Source: Ophthalmolycus amberensis | Lineage: Eukaryota > Chordata > Actinopteri > Perciformes > Zoarcidae | Assembly (NCBI GenBank): GCA_024529925.1 | Contig: JAFEUB010000787.1 | Location: 3,959,501-4,023,500 of the forward strand | Direction of reading: 5' to 3' | DNA: 64,000 nucleotides | Shown here: in pieces, positions 44,508-57,600 of the stretch | Layout: every line of letters begins with the position of its first letter | Numbering within the stretch: the stretch's first letter is position 1 | Made by a program: the position numbers and the translations under genes | Notes under the pieces: generated by a model | What the model saw: only the letters and a program-made list of their open reading frames with translations | What the model was told of the DNA's origin: nothing | The model's database searches: none

Positions 44508-45800
44508 ACTGACACGAATGAAGAGGCAGACGTCAAGAACTCATGATGACACACTGGAGGGGGAGGGGGGGGGAGAGACACACAGAGACAAACCGATTGG
44601 ATGTCAGCTCTTATCTGGTGGATAACACGGAGAAACACATGACACCGTTATGAGTGAAGGAGGTGAGGAGGCAGAGAGCAGGGGGAAAGGACATATGAGG
44701 AAAATATTTTCACTGACAGAGAAGACAGAGCAAAGGAGATGAGGTAGAAAACTGTGTTTGGGAGATAAAAAGAAATGAAAGGACCATTCCAGTGGTTTCA
44801 CATGTTTTAGCCCATTTACTGCCAATCACATGTGCTTTCCATTGAAGCTAATCCTTCTACAAATAATGCTTGTGTTTTTGGAACTTGAATATATCATTTC
44901 TATTGATCCATATCTTTCATAATTAATTTGTGAAAATCTTTTAGCAGACTTGTGTAACGTTATAACATAATGAAGTGCAAGCTTTTTAAATTTGCATTTG
45001 TGTAACTGTAACAACAACTGATGCAGATTTGATCTTCACGGTGTTGAATTGTAAAGCCAGAGTGTTACTGTTTTTACTGTGTTGAGAAGCAATGAATGGA
45101 TATGAAAGGAAATGTACACAAGCCTACAACTGAATGGCATGCTTTTGAAAATGGTAGATATAAAAGGTTAGTTTTGGATTTGTAATTCAACAGTAACATT
45201 AGTAGTTTGACTTTCAAACATGAAAACATACGTTGTCTAACAGCGTTTTAAAAAATATAGAAAATAATTAAATGTTCCAACAAAAATCGGCCCTATATTA
45301 TTGAAGGCTACTTGTATTACTTGTCAGCCCATCGACCTATATCTTTGACGTTTGTTCAAGCAGCCATCTGAAATGTAATCTATTGTTCCAGCCGCTGTGG
45401 TCATGTTTATATCCTGAAAAAGCAACAACAAAGCAGGACTAGGCTACAGCCGGACAGCGCATTGTGGTCTCGTATTGTTAATCACCGCTGAATAACCAAT
45501 CGGTGCACAGACAGTCCGTGATTAAATTAATAACAGGAAGTGATTCTTACCTTTGAATTTATTCTCTCGGGCTGAAGCTTGTCAAGCAATAAACGGTCTG
45601 AATTTACGGTCACATCGCGTTCCTGAGACACGAAGTCCGATAAATGTGCACAACCTTTGAAACTACATTACGTAACGGTCAAAAGGCATGCGCTCTTTTC
45701 TGACGCAGCAAGGAGTTCTGGGTAATGTAGGCGAGCAATAGCGTGTCCCAAACAGGAAACCAGGTACTGGGACCGCCACTGCTATCGTGCTCCGACAGCC
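44508..45800 (-). promoter_or_regulatory. lmbrd2: lmbrd2 5' UTR exons and promoter region
   Basis: An acceptor (TCATTCGTGTCAG) sits one base before the ATG. An upstream donor, TTCAAAG|GTAAGA, ends a non-coding exon whose 3' edge is 45551. Around 45.6-45.78 kb the DNA is CpG-richer and holds TTCTGGGTAATGTAG (45715-45729), a ZNF143-like site in the gene's orientation. A CCAAT motif lies near 45497. Confidence 0.55.
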
Positions 45801-45846
45801 AAACAGGTATTACAGTGACATAGTAACCCACCAACCCACATTTGAA

Positions 45847-46011
45847 CAGTGGTAGAAAGTACCTAAGTATATTTATATATAATTATAATGTATAATATAT
45901 AATATATCAGTGAGACTTTATTGATCCCCAAGGTGAAATCCACAAGAATAAAATATTTATGGCATATATGTTAATTAGCCACATATTCCCCAAGTACTTC
46001 TTTCACCACTG
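45847..46011. mobile_element. 165-bp hAT-type MITE with 8-bp target duplication
   Basis: The ends are imperfect terminal inverted repeats: CAGTGGTAGAAAGTACCT on the left, and CAGTGGTGAAAGAAGTACTT read from the complement of the right end. The element is flanked by identical CATTTGAA copies (45839-45846 and 46012-46019). An 8-bp duplication with a CAGTG terminus fits hAT transposition. It has no coding capacity. Inside is TTTATTGATCCCCAAGGTG, a phrase common in teleost repeats. Confidence 0.85.
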
Positions 46012-46555
46012 CATTTGAATATGGTAAAATACATGTACAATCACAATTATTTTTCATATATATGCTGAATATATATATAAAATGTATGTGCATAGAAAAA
46101 GAAAACACTTTTATCACATCATATTTTATTAAAATGACACAAAATATTGTTTCTCTTCTCATTCAGATTCCCACACTTTGAATTGTGACACTACACAATT
46201 ATGCAGAAAGACTTTTCAGCATTAGGATGTTTTATGATTTCAGACCTGATTCACACACACTTAAATCCTGTGATGATCTCCAAATTCGCTTTCAGTTCAA
46301 ATAAAAATGAATTTTCTTCCAGTAGTCATGAGCAGCCGACAGATGATTGTCTTGATGAAGTTAGATGTTTTGTTAGATGAACACGGCAGTTTCACAGAAA
46401 GCAAATCAAATCATGTTTCCACACTGTTTAAACGCGAATGACTAATCTTGTGCACTCAGTCTACGATGGAAAGCTTTGGATTTACCTCGTGTTCTAAATG
46501 CTTTCCAGCCGACAAAGTTTGGGAAAAAAAAGCAGACAAACATCTTCGATCCTTT

Positions 46556-46813
46556 TCAGTTGAGGAACATCCACACATATGGGTCGTCGCCGTACAGAGG
46601 GCCCAGCATGTTGAAGCACACAGCTCGGTGCTCCAGTAAAATGTCCATCTGGCTCATCAGGTCCAGACAAAGATGTTCTACAAGATTCAGACAAACAGAC
46701 CAGTCTACAACCGCTCTGCACCCACCGAGTGCCTCCAACCAAACTGACCCAAAAATGTTCAGAGATTCTGGCCAGTCCAGTAGAAGATTGTCCATCAACT
46801 CCATCTGGTTCAT
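46556..46813 (-). other. Unidentified 85-codon ORF
   Basis: An open frame on the minus strand whose 3' part reads MDILLEHRAVCFNMLGPLYG and ends YVWMFLN. I do not recognise it. An AG (AACCAG) precedes codon 4 but lacks a clear polypyrimidine tract. A minus-strand AATAAA lies about 430 nt downstream (complement near 46125-46130). It could be a last exon of an unknown gene, a relic, or chance. Confidence 0.2.
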
Positions 46814-49800
46814 AAATCTGTTTTATTACACTCAGTGTAGATCAGCACTCAATTATGGGGACTCTGTTGCTCTGTTACATTACGCTTTGCCTCCGTCTTG
46901 TTTCTGCAGGGCTGGATCCAGACAGTTAGAGGACAGATAAAACCAGACTGCATTGGCAGGTACCGGTACTGAGTGGGGCCATCTGTCAACCTACATTCTC
47001 ACTTTAACCCCTTCTATCTCTCTCTTTCTGGCTCTAGGATTAGCGTAATAAACTGTGTGACCATTCATGACCCTAATGCCCTAATTATATCCTCAGTATT
47101 CTCTGTGATAAAGATGTGTGAGTGAGATTTAATCCCAATGTAGAATTATCTTGTTTTTCTTAGATCGTTACTCTGCTTCAGTTTTGAATTGAGTTTAATC
47201 TCTGTGGATCACACAAACACTCTTCACTACTCACACCGAACACAAACACAGACAGCTGCATGACAGACAAGTCCACTCATGTTCATACATACTGGGAAAT
47301 GTAGTCTCCGTTTAACTACTGAACGTAGTGACAGGCATGGTGTTAATCTGACCCAGCACTGATTTTGTTTCTTCCGACATTTCTTCTGCTAATATGAACG
47401 TATCTGTTAGGTGAACTGTATCAAGAATGATGACACTGAATATTTCTTATTATTGAACACTTTCCACCACCAGATGGAGGTAATGAATTTGTCCTTTAGC
47501 ATCTTCAGCGTCACACAAAGATAACAAAGATTGACAAATGCACCTTCTTATACTTTTAGAAATTCAATACTTTTAGAAAAATTAGAGTCATTTTTTTAGC
47601 AACAAAAAATGTAATGTCTTTCAAGGCTATGAGACACAGACAAGTCGGTTGAATTTCTTTTTTATAAGTGCTGCAGCAGAATATTTCCACATCTTCTAAC
47701 TAACTAACATCAAAAGGCATAACTCTAGTATGATGAATACTGAAACCATTGCTCTTAATGCCAGTGTGCTACTGCTGCTGATCACAGTGTTGATTCATCA
47801 TAGTCATGATTATTAATTCTAACAGGAGTTCAGGCTAGTCATTCGTTAGGAGAAAACAATAATTATACTTGAATACAACCAAAAAGGAAAAAACTGAAGG
47901 AGCTAGTTCAGACCCACAGAGCTTAGAAGTGAGACCGAAACCAAACTGCGGTGAGATAATAGCCGTCTCTCCTTCAAGCTATTGTCAGCTTTTTTTTATT
48001 CTATTCTCATTGAGCACTTTCATCCTTTATTTTCAAAAAGATGGGCTTCTTTGGCCAGTTGTTTATGACACAAAAAAGAAGGGTGTCATATTTAAATCTT
48101 TGAGGGCCTCAAACACATCGGTCATGTTTCTGGTCACGCCCCTTGCCATCATGGGGCACAGATTATTTTGGAAACTCAAGCCTCATTTGTATACCAAAGC
48201 CTTGTCCTCTCCAAGATTCAGTGCTAACCGGACAGAGTAGAGTTCAGCAGTGAGAAAAAGACAAGACAACAAACTGTTTTCAGCCACCCAGCCTTCAGCA
48301 GAGTCACCACTCTGCAGTTACTTACAGCAAAGACACAGGTGAATCTGACTGAGGTAATTAGCACTGCACCTGGCAAGACAATCAGATATTTCTATCGCAA
48401 CCAATTAACATTTAGCACTCCGACAATGAAGAAGGTAAAGATTACCTAATATCCAGAGAGATGAAATCATTAAAAGACTGTGGTGGGCACATACAAAGAT
48501 AACCAGGGATGTTTGAGATGTGTGATGGCATTCTGATAAACTTTGATGTCCAAGCATGCAACAGTTCTGAGCTTCTATTTGTGACACTGTAGAGAAAACT
48601 GTTGGTTTCAAGATTTCATTTTCTCTCATGCCTATTAACCTGTGATCCTCTGTCTTTTCAAAGTTGGCTCATTTTCGCTCAGTATTGTGGAAGAGCAGAG
48701 ATTCCTTGTTGGTGAGCAACAAGTTTGTTTTCCAGTGTGGTAAACTCTGCCTCTGAGCCCAGTCTGCAACTGTTACTGAATGTCTAGACCTCCTCCGTCT
48801 CTTACGCTGCCTTTACTCTTTTTCTTTCTCCTCAGAGTTCGGTCCTAGTTGTTCTAATCCATGCGTCTAGCACGACAAGCCACCGGGACAACGTCCAGCG
48901 TGGCCTCATTGAGATGAGTGAGAAACGGCGTGTGAACAGCCTCGTCTCCCATCGTGCCCATTGAACAACATCTACGAGTGCGCTGAGACCCCTGGGTTTG
49001 AAGTCTGTAACATTTGATCCATGGGAAACCCTCGTGCACAATGATGCTGATTGAACAATGTGGCCCCAGTTCTATATGTCCCTAGAGGGCCACTGTAGAC
49101 CACATATCTTATAACCTGTCCTGGATACATCCCTCCCCTGGGAGTGGACCACTCCCATTTGAAACGACTGGCCCGGTAGACCAGCCTGGGCCAGCTAAAG
49201 TTGCACACACTCAGTGGTGCTGAAATTGAGGGTTTTACCCGGTGTGTATTTGTGTATAAAACATGCATGTGTGTGTGTGTGTGTGTGTATGAGAGAGGGA
49301 AAGTTTGTGTCTGTCATGATCTGATTCTCCTCTTTGATCCCTTTACAGTCAATCCCATTAGAACATGTGATTCCGATTCCGCTTAAGACACACGGCTCCT
49401 GTAGCCAACAATGAACGAACAGATTGCTGCATCAGGATGGAAACACAGAAACCCATTTCGTTCCACATTCCTCCCGTAATCTATTTAACAGAACTGAGAC
49501 CAGGATCCTTATTGAAGTATTTGAGACACTGCGCTCTTGTTAAGTCAGATTCTTATACAAGAGCAGCGAAGCAGTTTCATCCGTGGTATAGGGTGGGTGA
49601 GAGAAAAGTGTATAATCTCTGTGACCCATAAAAAAGGCATCAATGAATAGAGAGATTAGGAAAATGTATTTACTTTCTTACTTTGGAGATTTACCTTAAC
49701 TTTGACCATAACCACTACATGCTTGATCCTATCCCTACCTCTGCCTTAAATCTAAACCCCAAAGTAAATCATCAAAGATCCCTTCCAGACACATTTTAAG

Positions 49801-50103
49801 ACTCTGCTTTGAATGACAAATTGGATCCAACATGTTTTTTCCACAATAACTTCCATTACCTAGCTTCATAATCACTGTTCAAGAGTGGAAGCAATCTCCT
49901 AATCGAACTCTAAGCATAAGAGAAACTCACCCTAAACAGATGAATGTGAAAACAGTCTTCTAATGTCACTCAATAAGCAAAATGCATTATTCATTGCAGG
50001 GGGACTTAAACCTTATGGGGACTAACTGCTTTTTGTCTACAAATGGGAGGTGTCCCCATGATGAACCGATCTTTGTCCCCACAAAGTGATTAACACAAGT
50101 ATT

Positions 50104-50519
50104 CACACACACACACACACACACACAGTCCACAGGCGACACATTTTCTACCCAACATCCATGGCAATGTGTAACATTCACCCCATCAGCCGATCCCTCG
50201 CTTTGCATGGGGACAGCAAGACAAAGGGGGCTGTTGTCTGTTGTTGCTTGTTGGGATAGCTGTGCGACGGATGCCATGTGGGTCGCTGCGGTGAGGAATG
50301 GCAGCGTGCTTATTTAAAGCTTTCCAGATGAGCTGATGTTCAATGATGGGAGAGCCAGGAATTTGGCCCGTCAGTATAGGTGTCGCACACGCAATGTTCA
50401 GGGATGATTTTGCATGATGATGCATTCTTTGGAAATTATTATAAAAGACTCGTTGGCCTGAAGGCTGTGGTGAAGCAATAACATTTTCACATCACATCTC
50501 ATCATTATTTCAGGCAGGG

Positions 50520-50562
<43 letters not shown>

Positions 50563-52974
50563 CCAATGTCCTCTAGCCAAATAGGATTATGGATAGAGAA
50601 AGGGTTTGTGTAGTTAATGGTCTAATTTCATTATGCTTTTGTTTGTTTTTCACTGCACCATACAAAGATGTGTAAAAGGGACAAATCTTTACTTTTTAGT
50701 CGAAAGAATAGCTGATACTGTTGCAGAGGAGGGAGCTGCAATATCTACTAACGCCATCATTGCTGCTATTTGTTCAGCATTGTTAGACCTTTTACATCTG
50801 GTGATGGGAAGAGCCAGTGAGTGTTTCTAAATATTACCTTCCCATGGCCCACATATTTCAGAGGAACTTTCAAGACCTGACGTTCTCCACCTGTCCACAT
50901 TATGCACTCAGACTGTCCCACCAACCCTGGTCACCTGACTCCCACGTCCACGCGCTCACCTGTTCACATTCCCAATTCACGGTTAAATCATTGATCTTTC
51001 TGCTAGCCGGGTTTTGACCCGCTGCCTGTTTATGATCTGCCTGCCTGCCTTGCCCCTCTAATGTGTTTGCTTGTCTGGACTGGCTTTGCATGCCTGACCG
51101 TAAGCCTGTTGATTTTAATGTTGGTCCTTTGTTTTCTGCCCAGTTCTTCCCTAGTGTCTACATTTGGGTCCTCAATGCCAGTACACACTGGCCAAAAGTG
51201 GTCCCAGTAGGTCTAACATGTTTGATGCCATATAGTGCCTACAGTCTGGAGCAGAAGGACGCAGCTCTGTCACTGCCTTGTGCTGAAGAAGCCACCTAAA
51301 TTGGCAGAGTACTTAACCATCACTCAAGCATCCCCTGCGTCCTCCAGATCCTGCTCGGCAATCTCTCATGTCTCTCATGCTTTCCCTGGTCACGCCCCTG
51401 CACATCCCTTCATATTTAAATACACTTGGCCACTTTTACATTACACTTACATTACACTTGTTTAAAGTACCGTTATCGGTTTGTCTGTACACTTTATTTT
51501 ATATTATTTTATATTCTATTGTCAATTTTAATGTTTCTATTTCTTGCACTGTGTTGATTGTTAATGTTATTGTTTAATGTTATGCACCACCCGCCATGAC
51601 AAATTCCTTGTATGTGAAACAGACATTGGCAATAAACTGGCTCTGATTAAATTGTAGGCTCTGTATGTAATACAGTGGCCAGGGAGGGTACATCTTCTTT
51701 ATCAATATATAAGTTATACATAAGCGAATTCTTTTCCAGATTTAACAGCAGCAGCAGTAACAGCAGCGAAGCCGCTGACAATGATAACCGGTCTGTGCAC
51801 TAATAGGCCAGTGACTCAGACTAGACTCCTCTGACTGAAGTGTTGAGTGAAGCTGTTCAGTGTCTCTGAGGCCCAGGGGATGACGGAGGAAGATCGAAAC
51901 ACACTACATATTCCCTCACACTGCAATTCAGACAGTAATTGCCCGTTTGTTCAAAGCTAATGATGGTTATCCAAGCATCTCAGAGGAACAGTGATTTCAT
52001 CGGCAACTCTGTGCTTTTCTTTGCTGCTCCACCATGTTATGAATAATGATTACGGTCTGAAAGTATTTGCTCTCTGATTGAAAACATCTTGATCTGCTGA
52101 GTGTGTGCACACGCTTCTTTTCAGACTTAAAGTGCTTTAAATGTGACGCCATTATACATTTTAGACCAAAAACTACTTTTAGATCTGACTTTTTATTTTT
52201 TTTATATGAGATTTTCACTCAATCAAGTTAGTTTCAGTGTAATTTACCAAAATCTGGCTTAATCAGTGGTAGGTTGCGTGTGGACCGTAGTGGCATTGTG
52301 GCATCTAAAGTGAAAGTCAAAGCCGTAAAAAATACATTCTCAATGCTCGACAGCCAATTTCCTTTCCAAACAGACATGGCACGTTTACTGACAATAATCC
52401 ACAGACCTTTTGAACTCTTTCATTGAGAATTTCATTATATCAAAGTATTGCTACCAACTACTGTATTTATATCTAAAAGGAAAGAAGCAGCCCACAACAA
52501 TGTCTGTGGATTATTGTGTGTAACTGTGCCATTATATGCTGCTGCTGAGTTGAAATATTTGGCGCTTTGAATAACTCGACTCAAATGCCAAAGTTCCACT
52601 GTCTTGAAATGATCTGCAGCTCTGACCTCAGCAAATCCTGGATGGATACTTACAATTCTGGATGAGAGGAAAAATGCTTCATTGCCATTTTGAGTGAACT
52701 TTCCGTTACAGCAAGTGCCGCTCTGTTAATATATTCCAAACTCTTTTACGGTATTATCTTTGGAAAGTATTCTCCTCCTTTAAATACTATATAATCTGAA
52801 CTTAGGGGGACGAAGGCAACTGGTGACTGCGACTGCCCCAACCGCGGTGACGCGAGCGTCTCCGATTGATTGCAAAGCGACCCTCAGACAGGCATGCCAA
52901 AGTCAGAGGTTATATCATTTGACTGAAGTCATATGGAGCAGGAAGTACATTGTGTGTGTGTGTGTGTGTGTGTG

Positions 52975-53005
<31 letters not shown>

Positions 53006-53169
53006 CAACAGGGATTCCTTTGGTATGAGTCAGTAAGGATGCCTTCGGCTCTCATTTACACCCACACTTTTTATTTCCCAGACACATTCACCCACATACA
53101 CATATGCACAAATGCACTCGCATACACACACCACACACACACACACACACGCACGCACACACACACACA
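50104..53169. repeat. Cluster of intergenic CA/TG microsatellites
   Basis: Dinucleotide tracts at 50104-50127, 50522-50561, 52951-53005 (TG, interrupted once) and 53125-53169 (CA with CG interruptions). The last two are inverted with respect to each other, 120 nt apart, and could pair in single-stranded form. Confidence 0.85.
50830..51660 (+). mobile_element. Decayed non-LTR retroelement remnant
   Basis: The segment ends with a tail I recognise from many teleost LINE 3' ends: TTATGCACCACCCGCCATGA, then CTTGTATGTGAAACAGAC, then GGCAATAAACTGGCTCTGAT (51572-51646). The sequence before it has the C/T-rich character of such 3' UTRs, but the left limit is a guess and no intact ORF remains. Confidence 0.4.
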
Positions 53170-54680
53170 TATATTTCCGTAATGCACCCTCAGCATTCAT
53201 CCCATTGCACATTCCAAACCGTGAATTCCTGAATTTTGCTGCCAAACCAAACTCCATCAGCCTGCTTGTGTTTGCTGAGAACATCAAGATTCAAAACATG
53301 CGTTACTGTTTACACAGACTGCTCGTTTGAAAGCCAAAAGCTGCAGAGCACCAGTTGCACCGCTGGCACTTGGTAAACATTTACGAGCTCTGTTTAGCTT
53401 AGCCAACGAAAGACTCCACTGTTTTTCATGAAAAAAAAGATGACCTTTGTCTAGTGTCAATGTTTGATGACCTGAAAATGCTGAAAAGAAAAGTCAGATT
53501 GATTGATGAGTGTGTCGGTTGGAGATTTGTCAAAATAAATGTATGAATGGCTAATCCACTTCCATTTTTTTTTTGATGGATAGAGGACTTTTACTTCTCA
53601 ATTGCCTCACTCTCCACAGGAATCTCCAATCAGGCTGAACTTATCAAGCGTGAAAAAACATTTGAAAGGACGGCTGAGAGGGACAGAAGAAAACAAGAAG
53701 GTCCTTTCTCTTTTTCCTGCTTAGAAAGCTCATTATTCCTCAAGCTCGCCTCTGTCTGAAAAGCACCCCCACCCTCTCCTCTAAATTACTTCACTTTTTT
53801 AGTTCCCGCCTCACCTCCCCACAGGCCCACACTGTGTGAGTGACTCACTCCACTTTTTCTTCCACTATAGCACCGCCTCCATTTTCTCACTGGCTCTTTT
53901 ATTTCCTCAACCCCTCCTTTCCTTTCTCCTCCCCTCTCCTCGTGTTCTCCTGTTTCTCTTCATTGCTGGTTACTCACACCAACCAGCTCTCAGCCAAAGA
54001 GCTCCTCTGTCCCCGCCACGCTGATCGGGCTTTAAACCAGAACTTTCCCCCTGAAAAAATTGAGATTACCAAAGGAATTCATTGCTCAAGTTTAAAGGTA
54101 CAACCATTTTTTTCTATCTTAGTATTTTACCATTTCATAGGTCTTCAAATACATATTTACCATTTGACCAGTAGGTGTATCTGTGTGTGTACTGCATATG
54201 TGTGAGGCTGTGAATCAATATTGGTATAACCGCACGTGTGTTGTAGTTACTCGAGTGTACGTATAAGGAAGTCTGAATGCCCTCATGGTTATGGGTGCAA
54301 CACATGTGTTCTTCATTCATATACACAGCGTTTCATTGACAGAAGACTTACATTATATTACATTTTGTAATACATTTTTGGACTTTGTATGTGCTGTGTA
54401 GAGTTTTTGAGTGACAGTTCTTATAGATTGTAGCAAAGCCATGATACACAGCACAACTCAAAAAGTGGGAGACTACCTTTCTGCACTTGTTTTTGTGCTC
54501 AAATATCAAATGCTAACTCTCACAATATGTTCTTCCCTTTCAATCAAGACACTCATAAGAGAGGAAGAGGAGCAACAGCTTTCATCAAGCAGCACCTGAA
54601 GGGTGTGTCCATCAAAGTTGACTGACGAGTTCAAGTTCCTGCACGTTTTTTGACAGATCTGACTGATTCCAGAGGCAGCT

Positions 54681-57600
54681 ATGACTCAGAGCAACGGGGA
54701 GAACCCACAAAGGAACCGGAGCGGTCTCCACCAGATCCGGGCCATGATCCAGTCCCGATCAATGCTGGCCAAGAAGAGAGTGGAGAACATCACGAAGGAT
54801 GACGTGAAAGGATTCTTCAAGAGAAACGCCTTCGTGCTCTTTACCGTCGCTGCTGTAATTCTTGGTAAGTGTGAACATTTTCTTTGTCCCGTGAGACACT
54901 GTTTAGACACTGCATTCTATTCGTTATTTAGTTGACTTAAAACGGGATATTATTGGAGACTTTGTTTGCTCCTCTCATCACCACCCGATCCAACAATCCA
55001 TCAATCTGGGGTAACCAACACAAGTGTAGCAGTACGGAAGAAGGAAATGAATAGAAACAAACCCACCGGATGAGAGCATATGAGGGGCCTCAGATGAATT
55101 TAGCAGACGGGCTTTTGTCTGACCCTGCAGCTGACCCTTGACCTGTTGCCATTAACCTTTGAATCTGACTCAGTAGGAAGTGAGCCAGGCCCACCCACCG
55201 CATGCACATCTGCAGCCTGGCTGGATTTGCACCATGCCATAACAAACACATGGGACTTGTTGGTTTGTTGAATTCAGGATATTCTTCACTTCGGGCTAAT
55301 GGGTCAGCCACCTGGGCCCTGTTGGTGGGGATGAACTGCTCTTTCAGTGAATAGACTTCACTGAAACTGAAATCAAGTTTAAAAATGACCACAGCAGGAG
55401 TGACAGTCAATGCCTATCCCCTTCAAAATACCGGCATATTCTACTGCTAATTAAAAGTCTTCACTCACATGCTTTATTAACCTTGAAGATTATACCCCAC
55501 CTCTCTTGCATCATTATAAAAACATATTATTTGCACATGAAATCTCATTGGCAATAAACCGGATTCTGTTTTGGAAATGTTTCAGCTTTCAGGTTTTATT
55601 TCGGGACTATGAAACTTAACATTGTGGTATTGATATCCATTCATAGATATGCAACATTTTGCTGTAGTATGATTATATCCAACTATAGGTGTCAAATATG
55701 GGACTCTCTTCGGGTCTAATCATGTTAACACAAAAGAACTTGAAATGTGCTGATAAAGTTTTGACTTTTCTTCCACATCTTTTCCACACTGCAGGCATCA
55801 TACTTGGATTTGCCCTCCGACCTTATAAAATGTCTTACCGGGAGGTGAAGTACTTCTCGTTCCCTGGAGAGCTGCTGATGAGAATGCTTCAGATGCTGGT
55901 GCTGCCCCTGCTGGTTTCCAGCCTCATCACAGGTATGAACATCAGGTCATTTTAGAGCCACCAGGACATCTCCCACCAAAATTGTATTCATTTCAATATT
56001 TAATTTGACCTCTTACTCTTCTATTCAAGAAAAGATTTTGAAATAACAGTGTTCTTGCTTTTTGAAAGACCTAAACCGTTTCTTTTCAGACATTGATAAT
56101 CAAAGTGAAATACATCACACACATGTGAATTTACTAATTGCATCAATAATGTCAACAAAATAAATGTGACAATGTTGAACACACCCAAGGCTTATACACA
56201 GCACTCCCCACGTGGTTGTAACATTATTACGGCAAAAAAACATTGTCTATTTCTAGTTCAAATGTACCTCAGATATCTAAAATAAGCACACATTACTAAG
56301 ACAGTTCAAACCAGAGTGACACCTCTCTGTTCTAAATTGATATCAAACAACTCAGTGACAATACGCAGCTTTCTGACAACCAAACAAAAACAGAAAACCA
56401 ATCCATCTTCAACTACTGTGTTCCCTCATACTGTCTCCTGGTCTAAAGTGAAGGCACAGCACAATATCCACTCGCACATATGGAAAAAGTAGGACTATAC
56501 TCTGACTCTGGTTGGTTTGAGATTGTAGTTACATGATTCACAATTGTGTGTTTTCTGTGAATAAATGACATACCAGTGACAGTAATGTTTGTTGTTGTGT
56601 GGCTGTATTGACCAACATGTACCTCATGAGTGGCAGAGTGAGCCAGCTGTTTGTTCAGTCTACGCTGTTTGTTGGTTTCGGGCCAAGTGGTGGACGGGGT
56701 TAAGATGACCTAATGAGCGAGAGACAGGCATACATTGAGAGATATGCTTTGAACTTTACACTACTAGACTTCATGACTGGCTAATGAGACAATGGGCACC
56801 TGGTTAAAGACATGCAAAAGGCCCCACCACAACTCCTATAGGAGCAAGACACGCTTATTATTTGTCTGTGGTTGTTATGCCCCTTTTTGTAGTTGTTTTG
56901 TGTCTCTATGTGGTCATCTTGAGTCTCTTTGTAGTTGCTTTGTGTCTCTTTGTTGTTGTTTTGTGTATCTTTGTAGCTATTTTTGTCTGTGGTTGTTTTG
57001 TGTCTCTTTGTTGTAATTTCAAATCCCTTTGAAGTTGCATTTTATCTCTTTCTAGTCATTGTGTGACTCTTTGTGGTTGTTTTGCCCCTTTTTGTTGTTG
57101 TTTTGTCTCTTTGTTGTAATTTTGAGTCGTTTTGAAGTTGCATTGTATCTCTTTGTAGTCTTTGTGAGTCTCTTTGTGTCTCACAATGACTATGAAAGGG
57201 GGGGGGGGGCTAATACTTTAGGCTCTTGAGCCTGTGCACGGAAGGCCCATTCAGTGATACGTCCATGATGTTATCAGTCACATGCTTGACCAATGTTGTA
57301 ATGGTCTTCATCTTGATACAGCATGACCAAAGCCATCCCAAATTTGTTTTTTTTCCATTGAATAAGCAATTGGGGGGCTTAATTACTTCGTGGTTTCAGT
57401 ATATCTTGTACCTGCTGCAGCTCACATGTTTTTGAGCATATGTTTGAGGAAAAAACAAACATATGACACTGAGATTTTCAGTCCTAATCCATGGATATAA
57501 TGAGTTCATTCATCACTGTTGACATGGTTCATACACTCATTCAGACACGCAGGGATGTTTTCTTCCAGCTGAGCCTCCACTTGTTATGGACGTAAAAGAA

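Larger units (their letters stand above)
46012..54656. other. Intergenic region between lmbrd2 and slc1a3
   Basis: About 8.6 kb between two divergent genes. It holds the ORF at 46556-46813, a ZNF143-like site at 47292-47305, retroelement debris at about 50830-51660, a small CpG-rich patch near 52808-52880, and CA/TG microsatellites at 50104-50127, 50522-50561, 52951-53005 and 53125-53169. A candidate non-coding slc1a3 exon ends at 54097 (TTTAAAG|GTACAA). SKP2, NADK2 and RANBP3L, which separate these genes in human, are not seen. Confidence 0.5.

Noticed and set aside
46476..46940. 154-codon plus-strand ORF
   Set aside because: It has no similarity I recognise, no donor or acceptor and a composition unlike protein; it overlaps the minus-strand ORF, which is itself only a weak candidate.
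50585..50830. Possible small gene around the ORF at 50633-50830
   Set aside because: No splice signals, no known motif, AT-rich; chance ORF.
56792..57016. Hydrophobic ORF resembling membrane segments
   Set aside because: It is read out of a T-rich minisatellite, and every 21-bp unit gives similar residues.
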